Origin: Verrucomicrobiota bacterium
GTDB lineage: Bacteria; Verrucomicrobiota; Verrucomicrobiia; Limisphaerales; UBA9464
Assembly (NCBI GenBank): GCA_016871805.1
Contig: VHCG01000008.1
Span: 40,391-104,390 of the forward strand
Length of the DNA: 64,000 nt
Direction: 5' to 3'
A program made the translations under genes and the position numbers. Under the pieces are notes generated by a model that saw only the letters and a list, made by a program, of their open reading frames with translations, was not told the origin of the DNA and did not search any database. Positions 37,190 to 47,363 of the stretch are shown here, piece after piece. Within the stretch, counting starts at the first letter, position 1. Each line of letters opens with the position of its first letter.

Positions 37190-38352
37190 TTCAAGCCAGG
37201 CTGAAGTGGTCGTCCTTCGGGTATTCCCAAGTCGTGACGGAGCCGCCCGTCTTCTGGGCCGCGGCAATGTAGGCGCGCTGCCAGTGCACCGGGACTGCAG
37301 TCCCCGCCACGAAGCTGCCGACGCACACCAGCATCGGGGCGATCGGTCGCTTCTGTCCACCGGACCCCGCCAGGATGGCAGCTTCCCAGCCCGCGAAGTT
37401 CTCCATCTTCGACTTCAGGATCGGCCCACGCAGCCGGAACAGGCGGCCGACGGTGTCGTTGATGTGATGGACCGGTTAACGGTTTCAGACGGTGAGGACG
37501 ATCTCCTCCCCGAGCGGCGTGAAGACATCCGAGAGCTTGAGATGGGAATTCGCAGCGGTATGGCCGCAAAGCAGCATCACCAGATGGTGGTCCGCCGGGA
37601 CCGAAGAGTCCTTGAGGGCCGTGCCCACGCCGGTCGGATCCATGAGTCCGAACTTCGCCACGCCGGGTGACATCCCGAGGACGCCGATCAATTTTAGGTC
37701 GCCAAAGTCGCCGGCCTCGAGCTCGGCCATGGTGACAGCGGCATCGCCTCCCAAGGACCAGTCCATGCAGCCCACCTGGGTGACGGCGCCCGGATTGATG
37801 TTTCGGACGGCATCGACGAGACTGAATATTTGAAGGGTGTTGCTCGGGTTGACCATGGACGGGTGCATCCCCGGGAACCTAGGCCCTGGTAGTTGGTGGG
37901 GCAGACGATCCAACCGGCATCCAGGAACCGTTGGGCCCCCCGGGACGCCATAGTCGATCTGGGCGGCCGAATTGGCCTCGAAGTAGGTGCCGAGTTCCCG
38001 GGCAGGATCCGGGAGGGCCGAGGGCATCCGGCGTCGCCGATACCCGTGGTTCCGTGACACCAGCTCATGACCGGGCGGTTGATCTTGCTGAAATACGGGC
38101 CGATCACGAGGCCACTGACGCGCTGGAGCTTACCGTGCGAGTCCTTCGAGACGTATTCGATCTTCCGGCGGTGGCCTTCCCAAGCGAGGTTGCGATCCGT
38201 TCCCTGCGGAGCGCCTTGCCGACCGGCTTGCCGGCGATCGATCGGATGCCGGCCTCGGTGGGGAACATGGGCTTCACGACCGAAGTCGACAGGGGCTTCG
38301 GCCTCGGCCAGTGACTGGAGGTCGTCACACAGCCTGAAAGTCCCGACAGCAT
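37190..38352 (-). pseudogene. Decayed secretory-lipase/alpha-beta hydrolase gene
   Basis: Homologous pieces lie in order on the minus strand but in different frames. First is a lipoprotein-like signal (MLSGLSGC) and IRSIAGKPVGKALRRE. Then come YVSKDSHGKLQRVSGLVIG, SWCHGTTGIGDAGC and QRFLDAGWIVCPTNYQGLG. After another shift come AVTQVGCMDWSLGGDAA, with the nucleophile region altered to CMDWSLGG from the usual GxSxGG, and GDFGDLKLIGV. The last piece is PVHWQRAYIAAAQKTGG and YPKDDHFS. At least three frame changes are needed. The pattern is that of the LIP-type secretory lipases. It is a clear pseudogene. Confidence 0.78.
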
Positions 38353-38508
38353 CCCGAGGGATAGGCCACCGCAGAGGAGCGATCAGCGATCGATCCGACC
38401 TGATGAAGGTCCGGTGGTGGAGGCCGGCGGGGTCTCGGTGTCACCGGGGTGTTCGGCGGGGGCTGGAGTGTTCATGGGGGGCAGCAGAACGGTGGTGTTG
38501 GTGCGAGG

Positions 38509-38585
38509 TGGTGCGCCCGCCGCGATTCGAACGCGGGACCCTCCGCTTAGAAGGCGGATGCTCTATCCAGCTGAGCTACGGGCGC
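38509..38585 (-). tRNA. tRNA-Arg (anticodon TCT)
   Basis: On the minus strand the 7-bp acceptor stem GCGCCCG/CGGGCGC, D arm GCTC/GAGC, anticodon stem TCCGC/GCGGA with loop CTTCTAA (anticodon TCT), and T arm CCGCG/CGCGG with loop TTCGAAT form a standard cloverleaf. The CCA end is encoded. It reads AGA arginine codons. Confidence 0.97.
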
Positions 38586-38725
38586 GAACCCCTTGGCGAA
38601 GCTAGGCCGGGTCGGAGCACTCCGGCAAGCCGGCGGATGACGGCTTCGCCGGCCCGCCGTGGGCTTGCGGCCTCGGACGGGGTGGGCACCCTGCCGACGT
38701 CCCCTCCATCTCAACCGGTCCTCCC

Positions 38726-40042
38726 ATGTCCAAACCCACCCTGTCCCCTCTGCATCTCTGGCAGCTCAGCTTCGGATTCCTCGGCATCCAGTTCGGCTGG
38801 GGCCTCCAGATGGCCAACATGAGCCCCATCTACGAGTTGCTCGGCGCCAAGGAGAGCGAGCTCTCCCTGCTGTGGATCGCCGCCCCGCTGACGGGACTGC
38901 TCGTCCAGCCGATCGTGGGACACTTCAGCGACCGGACCTGGAACGCCCTTGGACGCCGGAAACCCTATTTTCTCGGCGGCGCCCTGCTGTCGGCGCTGGC
39001 CCTGATCGCCATGCCCAACGCCTCGGCGCTCTGGATGGCCGTGGGTCTGCTCTGGATCCTCGACGCCTCCATCAACATCACGATGGAACCCTTCCGCGCC
39101 TTCGTGGCGGACCTGCTCCCCGAGTCGCAGCGGCCGGCGGGGTTCTCCGTCCAGACCGTCCTGATCGGCCTCGGCGCCGTGGTCTCCTCATCGCTCCCGT
39201 GGATCCTCGCCAACGGCTTCGGAATCACCGAGGCCGCCGGTTCCGGGACCGGTCGGATCCCGTTGCCGGTAAGGCTCGCGTTCTACATCGGTGCGGCCGT
39301 CCTGTTCGTCTGCGTGCTGGTCACGATCCTCACCACCCGCGAGTACCCGCCTGAGGATCCCGAGGCGTTCCGCCGGATGAAGGCCGAGGGGGCGGGTCTG
39401 GCGAACGGCGTCAGGGAGATCCTCGCCTGCATCTCCGCCATGCCGGTCCGGATGCGTCAGCTTGCATGGGTCCAGATGGCGACCTGGGCCGGTCTCTTCT
39501 GCATGTGGACCTATTTCGGGACCTCGATCGCCCGCACGGTGTTCGGTGCGACCGAGGCCGGGACCCCTCGCTACATCGAGGGGACGTCCTGGGGCGGGGT
39601 CTGCTTCTCCGTGTACAACGGCGTCGCCCTTCTCATGGCCTTCGTGCTGATCGGGCTGGTCCGGAAGGTGTCGCCCCGGACGCTCCACACCGTCGGACTG
39701 CTGTGCGGCGCGGTGGGACTGCTGTCCGTGCTGGTGATCCGGGACAAATACGCCCTGTTCGGATCCATGGTCGGGGTCGGTATCGCCTGGGCCTGCATCC
39801 TCGCGATGCCCTATGCGATGCTTGCCGGCTCCCTGCCGGAGGAGCGCATGGGAACCTACATGGGGGTCTTCAACTTCTTCATCGTCATCCCGCAGGTGGT
39901 GGTGGCCCTCGGTTCCGGATGGCTGGTGGAACGCATCTTCGGGAACCAATCCATCTACGCCGTTGCCCTCGGTGGGACCTTCCTCGGCCTCGCTGCGTTG
40001 TTGTGCCGACGGGTCGACTACCAGCCCCAGGGTCGGGCCTGA
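38726..40042 (+). CDS. MFS sugar transporter (SLC45/GPH-like)
   Basis: This 438-residue protein has about 12 hydrophobic segments. The loop between helices 2 and 3 reads [18 protein letters not shown], the pattern of SLC45-type sucrose/maltose proton symporters. The N-terminus [22 protein letters not shown] is also typical. It lies 46 bp upstream of a secreted alpha-glucan hydrolase on the same strand. A role in importing maltose or malto-oligosaccharides released by that enzyme is a reasonable inference. Confidence 0.9.
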   Translation: MSKPTLSPLHLWQLSFGFLGIQFGWGLQMANMSPIYELLGAKESELSLLWIAAPLTGLLVQPIVGHFSDRTWNALGRRKPYFLGGALLSALALIAMPNASALWMAVGLLWILDASINITMEPFRAFVADLLPESQRPAGFSVQTVLIGLGAVVSSSLPWILANGFGITEAAGSGTGRIPLPVRLAFYIGAAVLFVCVLVTILTTREYPPEDPEAFRRMKAEGAGLANGVREILACISAMPVRMRQLAWVQMATWAGLFCMWTYFGTSIARTVFGATEAGTPRYIEGTSWGGVCFSVYNGVALLMAFVLIGLVRKVSPRTLHTVGLLCGAVGLLSVLVIRDKYALFGSMVGVGIAWACILAMPYAMLAGSLPEERMGTYMGVFNFFIVIPQVVVALGSGWLVERIFGNQSIYAVALGGTFLGLAALLCRRVDYQPQGRA

Positions 40043-40088
40043 TCCGAGACGTCTCCCGAAAGTGCCCTCGACAACGTCCCCAGCCATC

Positions 40089-42014
40089 ATGATCACCCGC
40101 CTTCTCCTGATCTTCGCCTGGACCGCGGCCCTCTGCACCGCCGAGCCGGTCATCTCCCGCATCGATCCACCCTCCTGGTGGGCGGGTCATGCCATGAACC
40201 CGGTCCGGCTCCTGATCACCGGGCGCGACCTCGCCGGGGCGAAGGTTGCGCTCGAAGGAGGTGGCGGGCGCCTCGGTCGCATCACCGTGTCGCCCTCGGG
40301 CACCCACCTGTTCTGTGATCTCGATCTCGCCCGGAGTGCGCGTCCGGGTGTCCGGAGACTCCGCGTGACCACGGGGCAGGGAGTTGCCAAGGGCCCATTC
40401 GAGATACTCGCCCCCCAGGTGGCGAAGGGACAGTCCCAGGGATTTGGTCCGGACGACCTCATCTACCTGATCATGCCTGACCGGTTCGTGAACGGGGATC
40501 CGTCGAACGACCGCACCTCGAAATCCCCCAACCTGGTGGATCGTTCCAAGGCCCGTCACTACCACGGCGGAGACCTGCGCGGGGTGATCCAGCGGCTGCC
40601 GTACTTGCAGTCGCTCGGCGTCACAGCGCTCTGGCTGAATCCGTGGTATGACAACAACGACGGGCTGAACCAGAAGGAGAAGTACAACCTCGAGAACCGA
40701 CTCGACCCGAAGTCGGGCGATCCCATCACCGACTACCATGGCTACGGGGCCATCGACTTCTATGCCGTGGACGAGCATCTCGGCGACCTCGCCACGCTCC
40801 GGGAACTGGTCGACACCGCCCACCGGATGGGGATCCGCATCCTGCAGGACCAGGTCGCCAACCACGTGGGGCCGTACCATCCGTGGGTGAAGGATCCCCC
40901 GACCCCGACGTGGTTCCACGGGACCGCCGCGGATCATCCGGAGAACACCTGGCAGACCTGGACGATCCCCAATCCGCATGCAACGCCGGACCTGCGGCGG
41001 ACGACGCTCGACGGCTGGTTCATCAACCTGCTGCCGGATCTCAACCAGGACGATCCGGAGTGCGCCCGCTATCTCATCCAGAACGCCCTGTGGTGGGTGG
41101 GCATCACGGGGATCGATGGCATCCGGCAGGACACGCTGCCCTACGTGCCGAGGACCTTCTGGCGGGACTGGTCCCGGGCGCTCAAGCGTCAGCATCCGCA
41201 CCTGAATCTGCTCGGTGAGGTCTTCGACGGCGACACCCTGAAGGTGGCGTTCTACCAGTCCGGGGTGGCGCGGTTCGACGGGGTCGACTCCGGGATCGAT
41301 ACGCTCTTCGACTTTCCGTTGTTCTACCGGGTCCGAGAGACCTTTGGCGAGGGTCGCTCGATCAAGGGCCTGGCGGAGCAGCTGGCGCGCGACTGGGCGT
41401 ATCCGGACGCCACGCGGCTGGTGACGTTTGCGGGGCTCCATGACGTGGACCGATTCATGAACGTGTCGGGCGCGACCCGGGAGGGGTTGGGCCTGGCCAC
41501 GGTGTTCCTGCTGACCTCACGGGGCATCCCGCTGATCTACTACGGCGATGAGATCGGGCTGGCGGGCGGTGGTGATCCCGACAACCGGCGGGATTTTCCG
41601 GGAGGGTTCGCCGGGGATGCCCGGGACGCCTTCGAGGCGTCCGGGAGGACTCCGGAGGAGCAGCGGTTGTGGACCGACATCCAGACCGTCGCCCGGTTCC
41701 GAAGGCAGAGCCCGGCGTTGCGTCGGGGGGATCTGGTCCAGCTGACGGTGGAGGATCAGGTCTATGCCTATGCCCGTCGGTCGGGCGGCGAGACGGTCCT
41801 GGTGGTCTTCAACAACGCCCCGATGTCGCAGCGGGTGACTGTGCCGTTGGAACCTCTCGGGACATCGCATCCGATCGAATGGGCTCCGGTGTTGGGCGGC
41901 GGAAAGGTCGAGGGTGAGGCGGGTCGGCTCCAGCTCACGATGCCGGCGCGGTCGGTGCGGATCTTGAAGTCGATGGGGACGTCGGAGGGTAGGACCCACG
42001 CGGGGACACGGTGA
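40089..42014 (+). CDS. Secreted GH13 alpha-amylase/neopullulanase-type glucan hydrolase
   Basis: The start is at the ATG encoding MITRLLLIFAWTAALC, giving 641 residues with a signal peptide of about 19. An N-terminal beta-sandwich (about 20-115) resembles cyclomaltodextrinase N-domains. The GH13 barrel follows with YHGGDLRGV, DQVANHVG, the nucleophile D348 in GIDGIRQDTLPYV, the acid/base E377 in LLGEVF and the third acidic residue D452 in LHDVDRF. IRQDT with YVPRTFWRDW matches the SusA-type neopullulanase subgroup that attacks starch, pullulan and cyclodextrins. The last residues (EGRTHAGTR) are encoded by a dispersed repeat. Confidence 0.92.
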   Translation: MITRLLLIFAWTAALCTAEPVISRIDPPSWWAGHAMNPVRLLITGRDLAGAKVALEGGGGRLGRITVSPSGTHLFCDLDLARSARPGVRRLRVTTGQGVAKGPFEILAPQVAKGQSQGFGPDDLIYLIMPDRFVNGDPSNDRTSKSPNLVDRSKARHYHGGDLRGVIQRLPYLQSLGVTALWLNPWYDNNDGLNQKEKYNLENRLDPKSGDPITDYHGYGAIDFYAVDEHLGDLATLRELVDTAHRMGIRILQDQVANHVGPYHPWVKDPPTPTWFHGTAADHPENTWQTWTIPNPHATPDLRRTTLDGWFINLLPDLNQDDPECARYLIQNALWWVGITGIDGIRQDTLPYVPRTFWRDWSRALKRQHPHLNLLGEVFDGDTLKVAFYQSGVARFDGVDSGIDTLFDFPLFYRVRETFGEGRSIKGLAEQLARDWAYPDATRLVTFAGLHDVDRFMNVSGATREGLGLATVFLLTSRGIPLIYYGDEIGLAGGGDPDNRRDFPGGFAGDARDAFEASGRTPEEQRLWTDIQTVARFRRQSPALRRGDLVQLTVEDQVYAYARRSGGETVLVVFNNAPMSQRVTVPLEPLGTSHPIEWAPVLGGGKVEGEAGRLQLTMPARSVRILKSMGTSEGRTHAGTR

Positions 42015-42136
42015 CGCGGAGGGAAAACGGGAAGAGGAGAGACGTGGGTCGACGGGACGCACTCACTCGTCGCCCGAGCCCTTCGCTGGTGGGTGCCGCA
42101 GTGCACCGCGGTACCGGGTGTGACAGCACCCACCCG
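42000..42136. repeat. Divergent copy of the dispersed intergenic element
   Basis: It begins with a CGCGGGGACACGGTGACGCGGAGGG segment closely related to the ends of the elements at 50.2 and 57.56 kb. It contains a 9-bp stem GGTGGGTGC/GCACCCACC (42088-42096 with 42126-42134) enclosing the imperfect palindrome GGTGCCGCAGTGCACCGCGG. The GGTGGGTG core is shared with the other copies, but the three-hairpin order is not preserved. Its 5' end overlaps the last five codons of the GH13 gene. The rest of the gap to 42231 shows no gene. Confidence 0.5.
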
Positions 42137-42231
42137 TGGAGGATTGGGTGCAATCCGTGGCTCGGCCGGGAACCCCATGCGGTCCATGGAATAGAACCTG
42201 GGCAGGCTTGAGGAGGGGAGCAGGCCGCCGT

Positions 42232-43131
42232 CTACGGAGCCCTCTGGAGAACCAGCCAGATGGCGCCGCCGACGCCCAGCAGCCCGCCGATGAGGGAACG
42301 CCGGGTGGGGCGTTCGCCGTCGATCCAGAACGCCAGCGGGATGACCACCAGGGGGGTGAGAGCCGTGATGGCGACCACGATGCCGGTCGGCTGGACCTGG
42401 AGCGCCCACTGGTAGGAGGCCACGCCGAGGGACGGGCCGCTGAGGGCGTTCAGAAGAATCCACGGCGTTGCCGCCCTCCAGCGGATCTCGCCGGGGGGAG
42501 GTGCGCCGATGCGCGACCGCTGGGACCAGAACCACCAGAGCAGCGTGAAGAGCAGTCCCGACAGGATGCGCTGGTAGGCCACGGAGATGCCGTCGAGATG
42601 CATTCCGGACAACCGGGAGAGAAGCTGTCCATGGCGGCTCAGGACCGCCCCACCGGCCTGGCCCGCCGCTGCGATGAATCCGAGGCCTAGTCCGATCCAG
42701 TCGGCCTTTATCCCGGCGCCGGCACTTCGACCCGGCATCAGGGCGACCCCGACCCCGCCCAGGATCACTACCCCCGCGACGATCTGTTCCCGGGTCAACG
42801 GCGTCCCGAGCCACGACCACTCGAAGATCGCGGCCATCGGCGCTGCGATGCACTGGACCATGAGACTGGTGAGCTGCGCACCCAGCCGGGGGAGCGCGAG
42901 GAAGATGGCGGTGTCGCAGAGGCCGAACCCGATCAGTCCACTCGCGATGAACCAGCCGAGGGACGGTCCGCCCAGCCCGAATCCGAGGGTGTGGGACATC
43001 AGCGCCAGGAACACGGTGGCGAGCGCCATGCGGATCAGGTTGGCATGGGAGGAACCCACGAGCTCGACCGACCGCTTTGCCGAGACGGAGGAGAGTGCGA
43101 ACAGGAGGGTCGCGACGAAGGCGGAGATCAT
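42232..43131 (-). CDS. EamA/DMT-superfamily transporter
   Basis: This 299-residue protein has ten predicted hydrophobic helices in two EamA halves (about 5-130 and 145-295). The second half has the GxxLxFxxAAGQA and WALQVQPTGIVVAITALTPL patterns seen in drug/metabolite exporters of this superfamily. The transported compound cannot be predicted. It lies 80 bp downstream of rpe on the same strand. Confidence 0.87.
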   Translation of the reverse strand: MISAFVATLLFALSSVSAKRSVELVGSSHANLIRMALATVFLALMSHTLGFGLGGPSLGWFIASGLIGFGLCDTAIFLALPRLGAQLTSLMVQCIAAPMAAIFEWSWLGTPLTREQIVAGVVILGGVGVALMPGRSAGAGIKADWIGLGLGFIAAAGQAGGAVLSRHGQLLSRLSGMHLDGISVAYQRILSGLLFTLLWWFWSQRSRIGAPPPGEIRWRAATPWILLNALSGPSLGVASYQWALQVQPTGIVVAITALTPLVVIPLAFWIDGERPTRRSLIGGLLGVGGAIWLVLQRAP

Positions 43132-43211
43132 CGGTCAGGACTGCAGGGACCGTGCGGTGGTCGGATCGCTCCGATGGCGCGAAAACCGGATCCGATGCGG
43201 CCGGGCAGGGT

Positions 43212-43889
43212 TCAGGCCAGTGCCAGGGATTCCGCGCCGGCCAGGGCCTTGCGCTGCATGCGCTGGACCGCGGCGTTCAGGTTGCGGTGGCGGAAGAGGG
43301 AGGTTCCGGCGACGAACGTGTCGGCCCCGAACCGGGCGCATTCGGTGGCGGTCTCGTCTGTGATGCCGCCGTCGACCTCGATCCGGAACGAGTGCCCCAG
43401 CTCGCGTCGCCAGGCGGCGACCTGTTGGACCTTGGGCACGCACTCGTGGATGAAGGGCTGGCCGCCGAACCCCGGGTTCACGGTCATCACGAGCAGCAGG
43501 TCGATCTGGCTCAGGTACGGACGGACCGTGCCGATGTGGGTGGGCGGGTTGATGGCGAGACCCACCTTCCGGCCCAGCGATCGGATCTTCCAGAGCAGGG
43601 GGCCGACGGCCTCGCCGAGCTCCACATGCACCGTCAATCCGTCGGCTCCGGCCTTCTTGAAGGGTTCGAGAAGGATCTCCGGCCGGGAACACATCAGGTG
43701 GACATCCAGGAATCGTCGGAAATGGGGCCGGACGGCAGCCACCACGGCGGGGCCGAAGGAGATGTTCGGCACGAAGTGCCCGTCCATGATGTCGAGATGC
43801 AGGTACTCCGCCCCCGACCGGTCGGCCCGCGCCGCGTCATGGGCGAGGCGTCCAAAGTCAGCGGCAAGGAGCGAGGGGGCGATGATCAT
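43212..43889 (-). CDS. rpe: Ribulose-phosphate 3-epimerase
   Basis: The start is at the ATG encoding MIIAPSLLAADF, giving 225 residues; upstream in-frame codons lie next to the ftsH terminator. Catalytic segments are LHLDIMDGHFVPNISFGP near 32 with the metal-binding Asp and His, DVHLM near 63, MTVNPGFGGQPFI near 140 and EVDGGIT near 176 with the second catalytic Asp. It interconverts ribulose-5-phosphate and xylulose-5-phosphate in the pentose phosphate pathway, with a metal ion. Confidence 0.95.
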   Translation of the reverse strand: MIIAPSLLAADFGRLAHDAARADRSGAEYLHLDIMDGHFVPNISFGPAVVAAVRPHFRRFLDVHLMCSRPEILLEPFKKAGADGLTVHVELGEAVGPLLWKIRSLGRKVGLAINPPTHIGTVRPYLSQIDLLLVMTVNPGFGGQPFIHECVPKVQQVAAWRRELGHSFRIEVDGGITDETATECARFGADTFVAGTSLFRHRNLNAAVQRMQRKALAGAESLALA

Positions 43890-43915
43890 GAACGGGATGA
43901 GGGTGCAAAAGCGAA

Positions 43916-43941
43916 ACGGCCGGGTCAACCGACCCGGCCGT
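43916..43941 (-). terminator. Strong hairpin terminator behind ftsH
   Basis: A perfect 11-bp stem ACGGCCGGGTC/GACCCGGCCGT with a 4-nt loop lies 29 bp after the ftsH stop. On the minus strand it is followed by TTCGCTTTT. It separates ftsH from rpe. Confidence 0.75.
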
Positions 43942-43970
43942 ATTATGAGGGGGGCGTTGGATCCGATGGA

Positions 43971-45983
43971 TCAGGCCGCAGCGGGCGCCGCGGATCCGAA
44001 TCCAGGCAACTTGGGTGGGACCGGCTTGATCACCTCCGGAAGGGGGGTGGCCGCGGCCGCTCCACTGGGGGGCTCGATGTTGGTGCCGGAGGGGATTGGG
44101 GGCGTGAACTTCCCGGTCTTCATGATCTCCTCGACCTGGGTTCCGTCGAGCGTCTCGAACTCGAGCAGCGCCTTGGCGATCAGCTCGAGCTTGTCCCGGT
44201 GGTCATCGATCAGCTTCTTGGCGGTCTGGTAGCCGTCCTCGACCAGCCGCTTGACCTCCAGGTCGATCGCCTCGGCGGTCTGCTCGCTGTAGTCCTTCGA
44301 CCGCATCATGTCCCGTCCGAGGAACACGTACTCCTGGGACTCGCCGTAGAGCACGTTGCCCAGCTTGTCGCTCATGCCCCAGTGCATGACCATTGACTTG
44401 GCGATGGAGGTGGCCTGCTGGATGTCGCCTGCGGCGCCGCTTGAGATGTCGTCGATCACCATGGCCTCGGCGATCCGGCCGGCCATGGTCATCGTGATCA
44501 GGTCGAGCGCCTGCTTGCGGCGCATGTTGAGGACATCCTCCTTGGGCAGCGACATGGTGACGCCAAGGGCGCGGCCGCGGGGGATAATGGTGACCTTGTG
44601 AAGGGGGTGGGTGTGCTTGAGGAGCACATTGACCAGGGCGTGGCCGGCCTCGTGCCAGGCCGTCGCGCGCTTCTCCTCCTCGGACATGGCAAGGCTGCGG
44701 CGTTCACGGCCCCAGCGTACCTTGTCCCGGGCCTCCTCGAGCTCCTTCATGCCGATGGACTTCTTGTTCCCGCTGGCGGCGATCAGGGCGGCCTCGTTGA
44801 GCAGGTTGGCCAGTTCGGCGCCGGAGAACCCCGGGGTGCCTCGGGCGATGACCGAGAGATCGACGCTGCCGTCGAGCTTCACGTTCTTCGCATGGACCTT
44901 GAGGATGGCCTCGCGACCCCGGACGTCGGGTAGGTTGACGGTCACCTGGCGGTCGAACCGGCCTGGACGGAGCAGGGCGGGATCGAGGACGTCGGGTCGG
45001 TTGGTGGCGGCGATGATGATGATGCCCTCCTGGGTGTCGAACCCGTCCATCTCCACCAGGAGGGCGTTCAGCGTCTGCTCCCGTTCGTCGTTGCCGCCCC
45101 CGAGGCCGTGACCGCGCGCGCGGCCGACGGCATCGATCTCGTCGATGAAGATCAGGCAGGGGGTGTTCTTGCGCGCCTGCTCGAACATGTCGCGAACCCG
45201 GCTCGCGCCAACGCCCACGAACATCTCGACGAAGTCGGATCCGCTGATGCTGAAAAAGGCGGCATCGGCCTCACCCGCGATGGCCTTGGCGAGGAGGGTC
45301 TTGCCGGTTCCGGGAGGGCCCACCATTAGGATGCCCTTCGGGATGCGCCCACCGAGCTTCTGGAACTTTTTTGGGTCCTTGAGGAACTCGACCAGTTCGG
45401 CGACCTCCTCCTTGGCCTCCTCGACCCCCGCGACGTCCTTGAAGGTGGTCTTGTTCTTCTCCTTGCTGAGCAGCCGTGCCTTGGACTTGCCGAAGCTGAG
45501 GGCACCGCGGCCGGCCGCCTTGATCTGCCGGATGAAGAAGAAGTAGATGAGGCCGCCGAGGATCGCGACCGGGAGCAGCCCGATGATGATTTGGAGAAGG
45601 ACGTTGTTGTTCTCCACCGCGCGGAACCGTCCGCTGCGGATCAGGAGGTCATCCTCCATGGACGGTGTCAACCGGGCGTCAACCGTGAAAGGAACCAAGT
45701 TGGTCTTGCCCCCCTCGATCTGGATGTACCGGCCCCGGACCGTGCGGAGATCCCGGGACTGGGCGCTATAGTTGATCTCGCCGCTTTCCACCAGATTGGA
45801 GGAGACGAGGTCGAACAGGCGCTTCTGGGAGAGCGACTGGAACCGCTGCTGGCTGGTGCGTTGGAAGAAGAGGAGGAGGGGGATCAGGGCCAACACCGCG
45901 ACCCATACGAGCCAGGTCCGAGGCTGAATCGGTGATCCTTCGGCCCCGTTGGAGCCCTTACCGCCGTCGTTGTCGATACCCAT
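43971..45983 (-). CDS. ftsH: ATP-dependent zinc metalloprotease FtsH
   Basis: This 670-residue protein shows the FtsH layout. Two transmembrane helices (about 23-40 and 127-150) flank a periplasmic domain. The AAA module has Walker A GPPGTGKT at 222-229, Walker [11 protein letters not shown] near 279 and the pore motif [15 protein letters not shown] near 251. The zinc protease site is HEAGH at 444-448. The C-terminus is Ala/Pro-rich. FtsH degrades misassembled membrane proteins and regulatory factors. The periplasmic domain is of ordinary size. Confidence 0.97.
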   Translation of the reverse strand: MGIDNDGGKGSNGAEGSPIQPRTWLVWVAVLALIPLLLFFQRTSQQRFQSLSQKRLFDLVSSNLVESGEINYSAQSRDLRTVRGRYIQIEGGKTNLVPFTVDARLTPSMEDDLLIRSGRFRAVENNNVLLQIIIGLLPVAILGGLIYFFFIRQIKAAGRGALSFGKSKARLLSKEKNKTTFKDVAGVEEAKEEVAELVEFLKDPKKFQKLGGRIPKGILMVGPPGTGKTLLAKAIAGEADAAFFSISGSDFVEMFVGVGASRVRDMFEQARKNTPCLIFIDEIDAVGRARGHGLGGGNDEREQTLNALLVEMDGFDTQEGIIIIAATNRPDVLDPALLRPGRFDRQVTVNLPDVRGREAILKVHAKNVKLDGSVDLSVIARGTPGFSGAELANLLNEAALIAASGNKKSIGMKELEEARDKVRWGRERRSLAMSEEEKRATAWHEAGHALVNVLLKHTHPLHKVTIIPRGRALGVTMSLPKEDVLNMRRKQALDLITMTMAGRIAEAMVIDDISSGAAGDIQQATSIAKSMVMHWGMSDKLGNVLYGESQEYVFLGRDMMRSKDYSEQTAEAIDLEVKRLVEDGYQTAKKLIDDHRDKLELIAKALLEFETLDGTQVEEIMKTGKFTPPIPSGTNIEPPSGAAAATPLPEVIKPVPPKLPGFGSAAPAAA

Positions 45984-46061
45984 GAATAATTCCGACAGAA
46001 GCTACCACCCGACAGACCCTGTGCAAGGGACGACTGCAGCCGAAATCTCCCCTAGCTCTAG

Positions 46062-47363
46062 CTACGGCTGTTTCTGGATTGTGAAATAGTCGAGCACCTT
46101 GGCCCGGTCCGTCAGGAACGTCGCCTTCAGCACCGGCCCCTCCACATCGAGGACCATCGAGCCCAGCTTCTTCAGTGAAAGGAACATCACCGGGTGGTTC
46201 AGGGGGCCTGATTCGGTCTGACCCGAGCTGCCGGCAACCACGTACACGGCCCCCTTGTGGGGTTCCGTGCCCGGGGGCTTCCGATAGGGCCCGTCGCCAT
46301 CCGGTCGACCATCCCCCTTGTTCAGGAACTGAGAGGGCAGCGTGTTCGTGCTGAATCCGTAGGAGCGGTCGAGCAGGTGGCTGCGCTCGTAGTTGTGCGA
46401 GTGGCCGGTGAGCACCAGGTCGACCCCTCCCTCCTCAAGGATCGGCAGGATGTTCTCGCGCATCTGGACCATGCGTCCGCCGCTGTCCTTCGGGTTGTCC
46501 GAGTCATGGGTCCCCTTGGTGTAGGGCGGATGGTGGAAGAAGCAGACGATCCATTCCTGGGTCGTGGATTCCAGGTCCGCCTTCAGCCACTGGGCCATGG
46601 CCCCGTTCGGGCTCCGGTCGGTGTCGTGGGAATCCAGGCAGATGAAGTGGATATTGGCGTAGTCGAATGCGTAGTAGGCCTCCGTGCCGCTGGGAAGTCC
46701 CCCGGCCTGACCGCGGGTCGGCAGGGTGAAGACATCGTAGTAGACCCCCGACTCGGTCGCGGAATTGGCGCTGCCGGCGTCGTGGTTGCCCAGGGTGGGC
46801 CAGAGAGGGGCGGTCCGGAGTGTCTCGGTGTACATCGCGAACACCGCCTTCTGGTATTCCGCGTCCGTACCGGTCCCGTAGGCGTTGTCGCCCAGCATCA
46901 GCCAGAGGTCCGGGATCCGGGGTCCCGTCCAGTTGAGGAAGGCGTCCCGTACCGCGGACTGGTTGCGGGTCGCCGTCCCGGAATCGCCCAGCACCCACAC
47001 CCGGGTCGGCCTCGGGGTGCCCGGAGGGGGCGGAGTGACAAAGCTCGACCATTCCGGGCCGAACTGCCGCAGCTTCGGGGTCAGCCCCTGGACGGAATAC
47101 AGATACCGCGTCGAGGGCTGGAGCCCCCCGATCCGCACCACGTGCTCGGTCAGCTTTCCGGAATGGGACACCCGGTTCGTCGCGTTCTCGGGGGTCGTCC
47201 CGTACAGGATTGTCCCCTCGGCCAGGGCATCGGTCCGCCACCGCACCACGATGGAGTCGGGCGTGGCCATCTGGAGGTAGGGTCCTCGCGTGAGCCGGGC
47301 TGCGCCCAGGACCTCGGCGCAGGAGGCCAGACCGATCAGGAGGAGCGCCGGCAGAGGGTTCAT
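46062..47363 (-). CDS. Secreted purple-acid-phosphatase-like metallophosphatase
   Basis: Starting at the ATG at 47363, the protein has 433 residues with a signal peptide (about 1-20). An N-terminal fibronectin-III-like domain (LTRGPYLQMATPDSIVVRWRT) is followed by the calcineurin-like domain. Its metal motifs are GDSGTA, MLGDNAYGTG, LGNHDAG, CFFHHPPY and LTGHSHNYERS. Such enzymes hydrolyse phosphate esters outside the cytoplasm. Its ATG overlaps by 4 bp the stop of the TPR gene upstream, so both are translated together. Confidence 0.92.
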   Translation of the reverse strand: MNPLPALLLIGLASCAEVLGAARLTRGPYLQMATPDSIVVRWRTDALAEGTILYGTTPENATNRVSHSGKLTEHVVRIGGLQPSTRYLYSVQGLTPKLRQFGPEWSSFVTPPPPGTPRPTRVWVLGDSGTATRNQSAVRDAFLNWTGPRIPDLWLMLGDNAYGTGTDAEYQKAVFAMYTETLRTAPLWPTLGNHDAGSANSATESGVYYDVFTLPTRGQAGGLPSGTEAYYAFDYANIHFICLDSHDTDRSPNGAMAQWLKADLESTTQEWIVCFFHHPPYTKGTHDSDNPKDSGGRMVQMRENILPILEEGGVDLVLTGHSHNYERSHLLDRSYGFSTNTLPSQFLNKGDGRPDGDGPYRKPPGTEPHKGAVYVVAGSSGQTESGPLNHPVMFLSLKKLGSMVLDVEGPVLKATFLTDRAKVLDYFTIQKQP

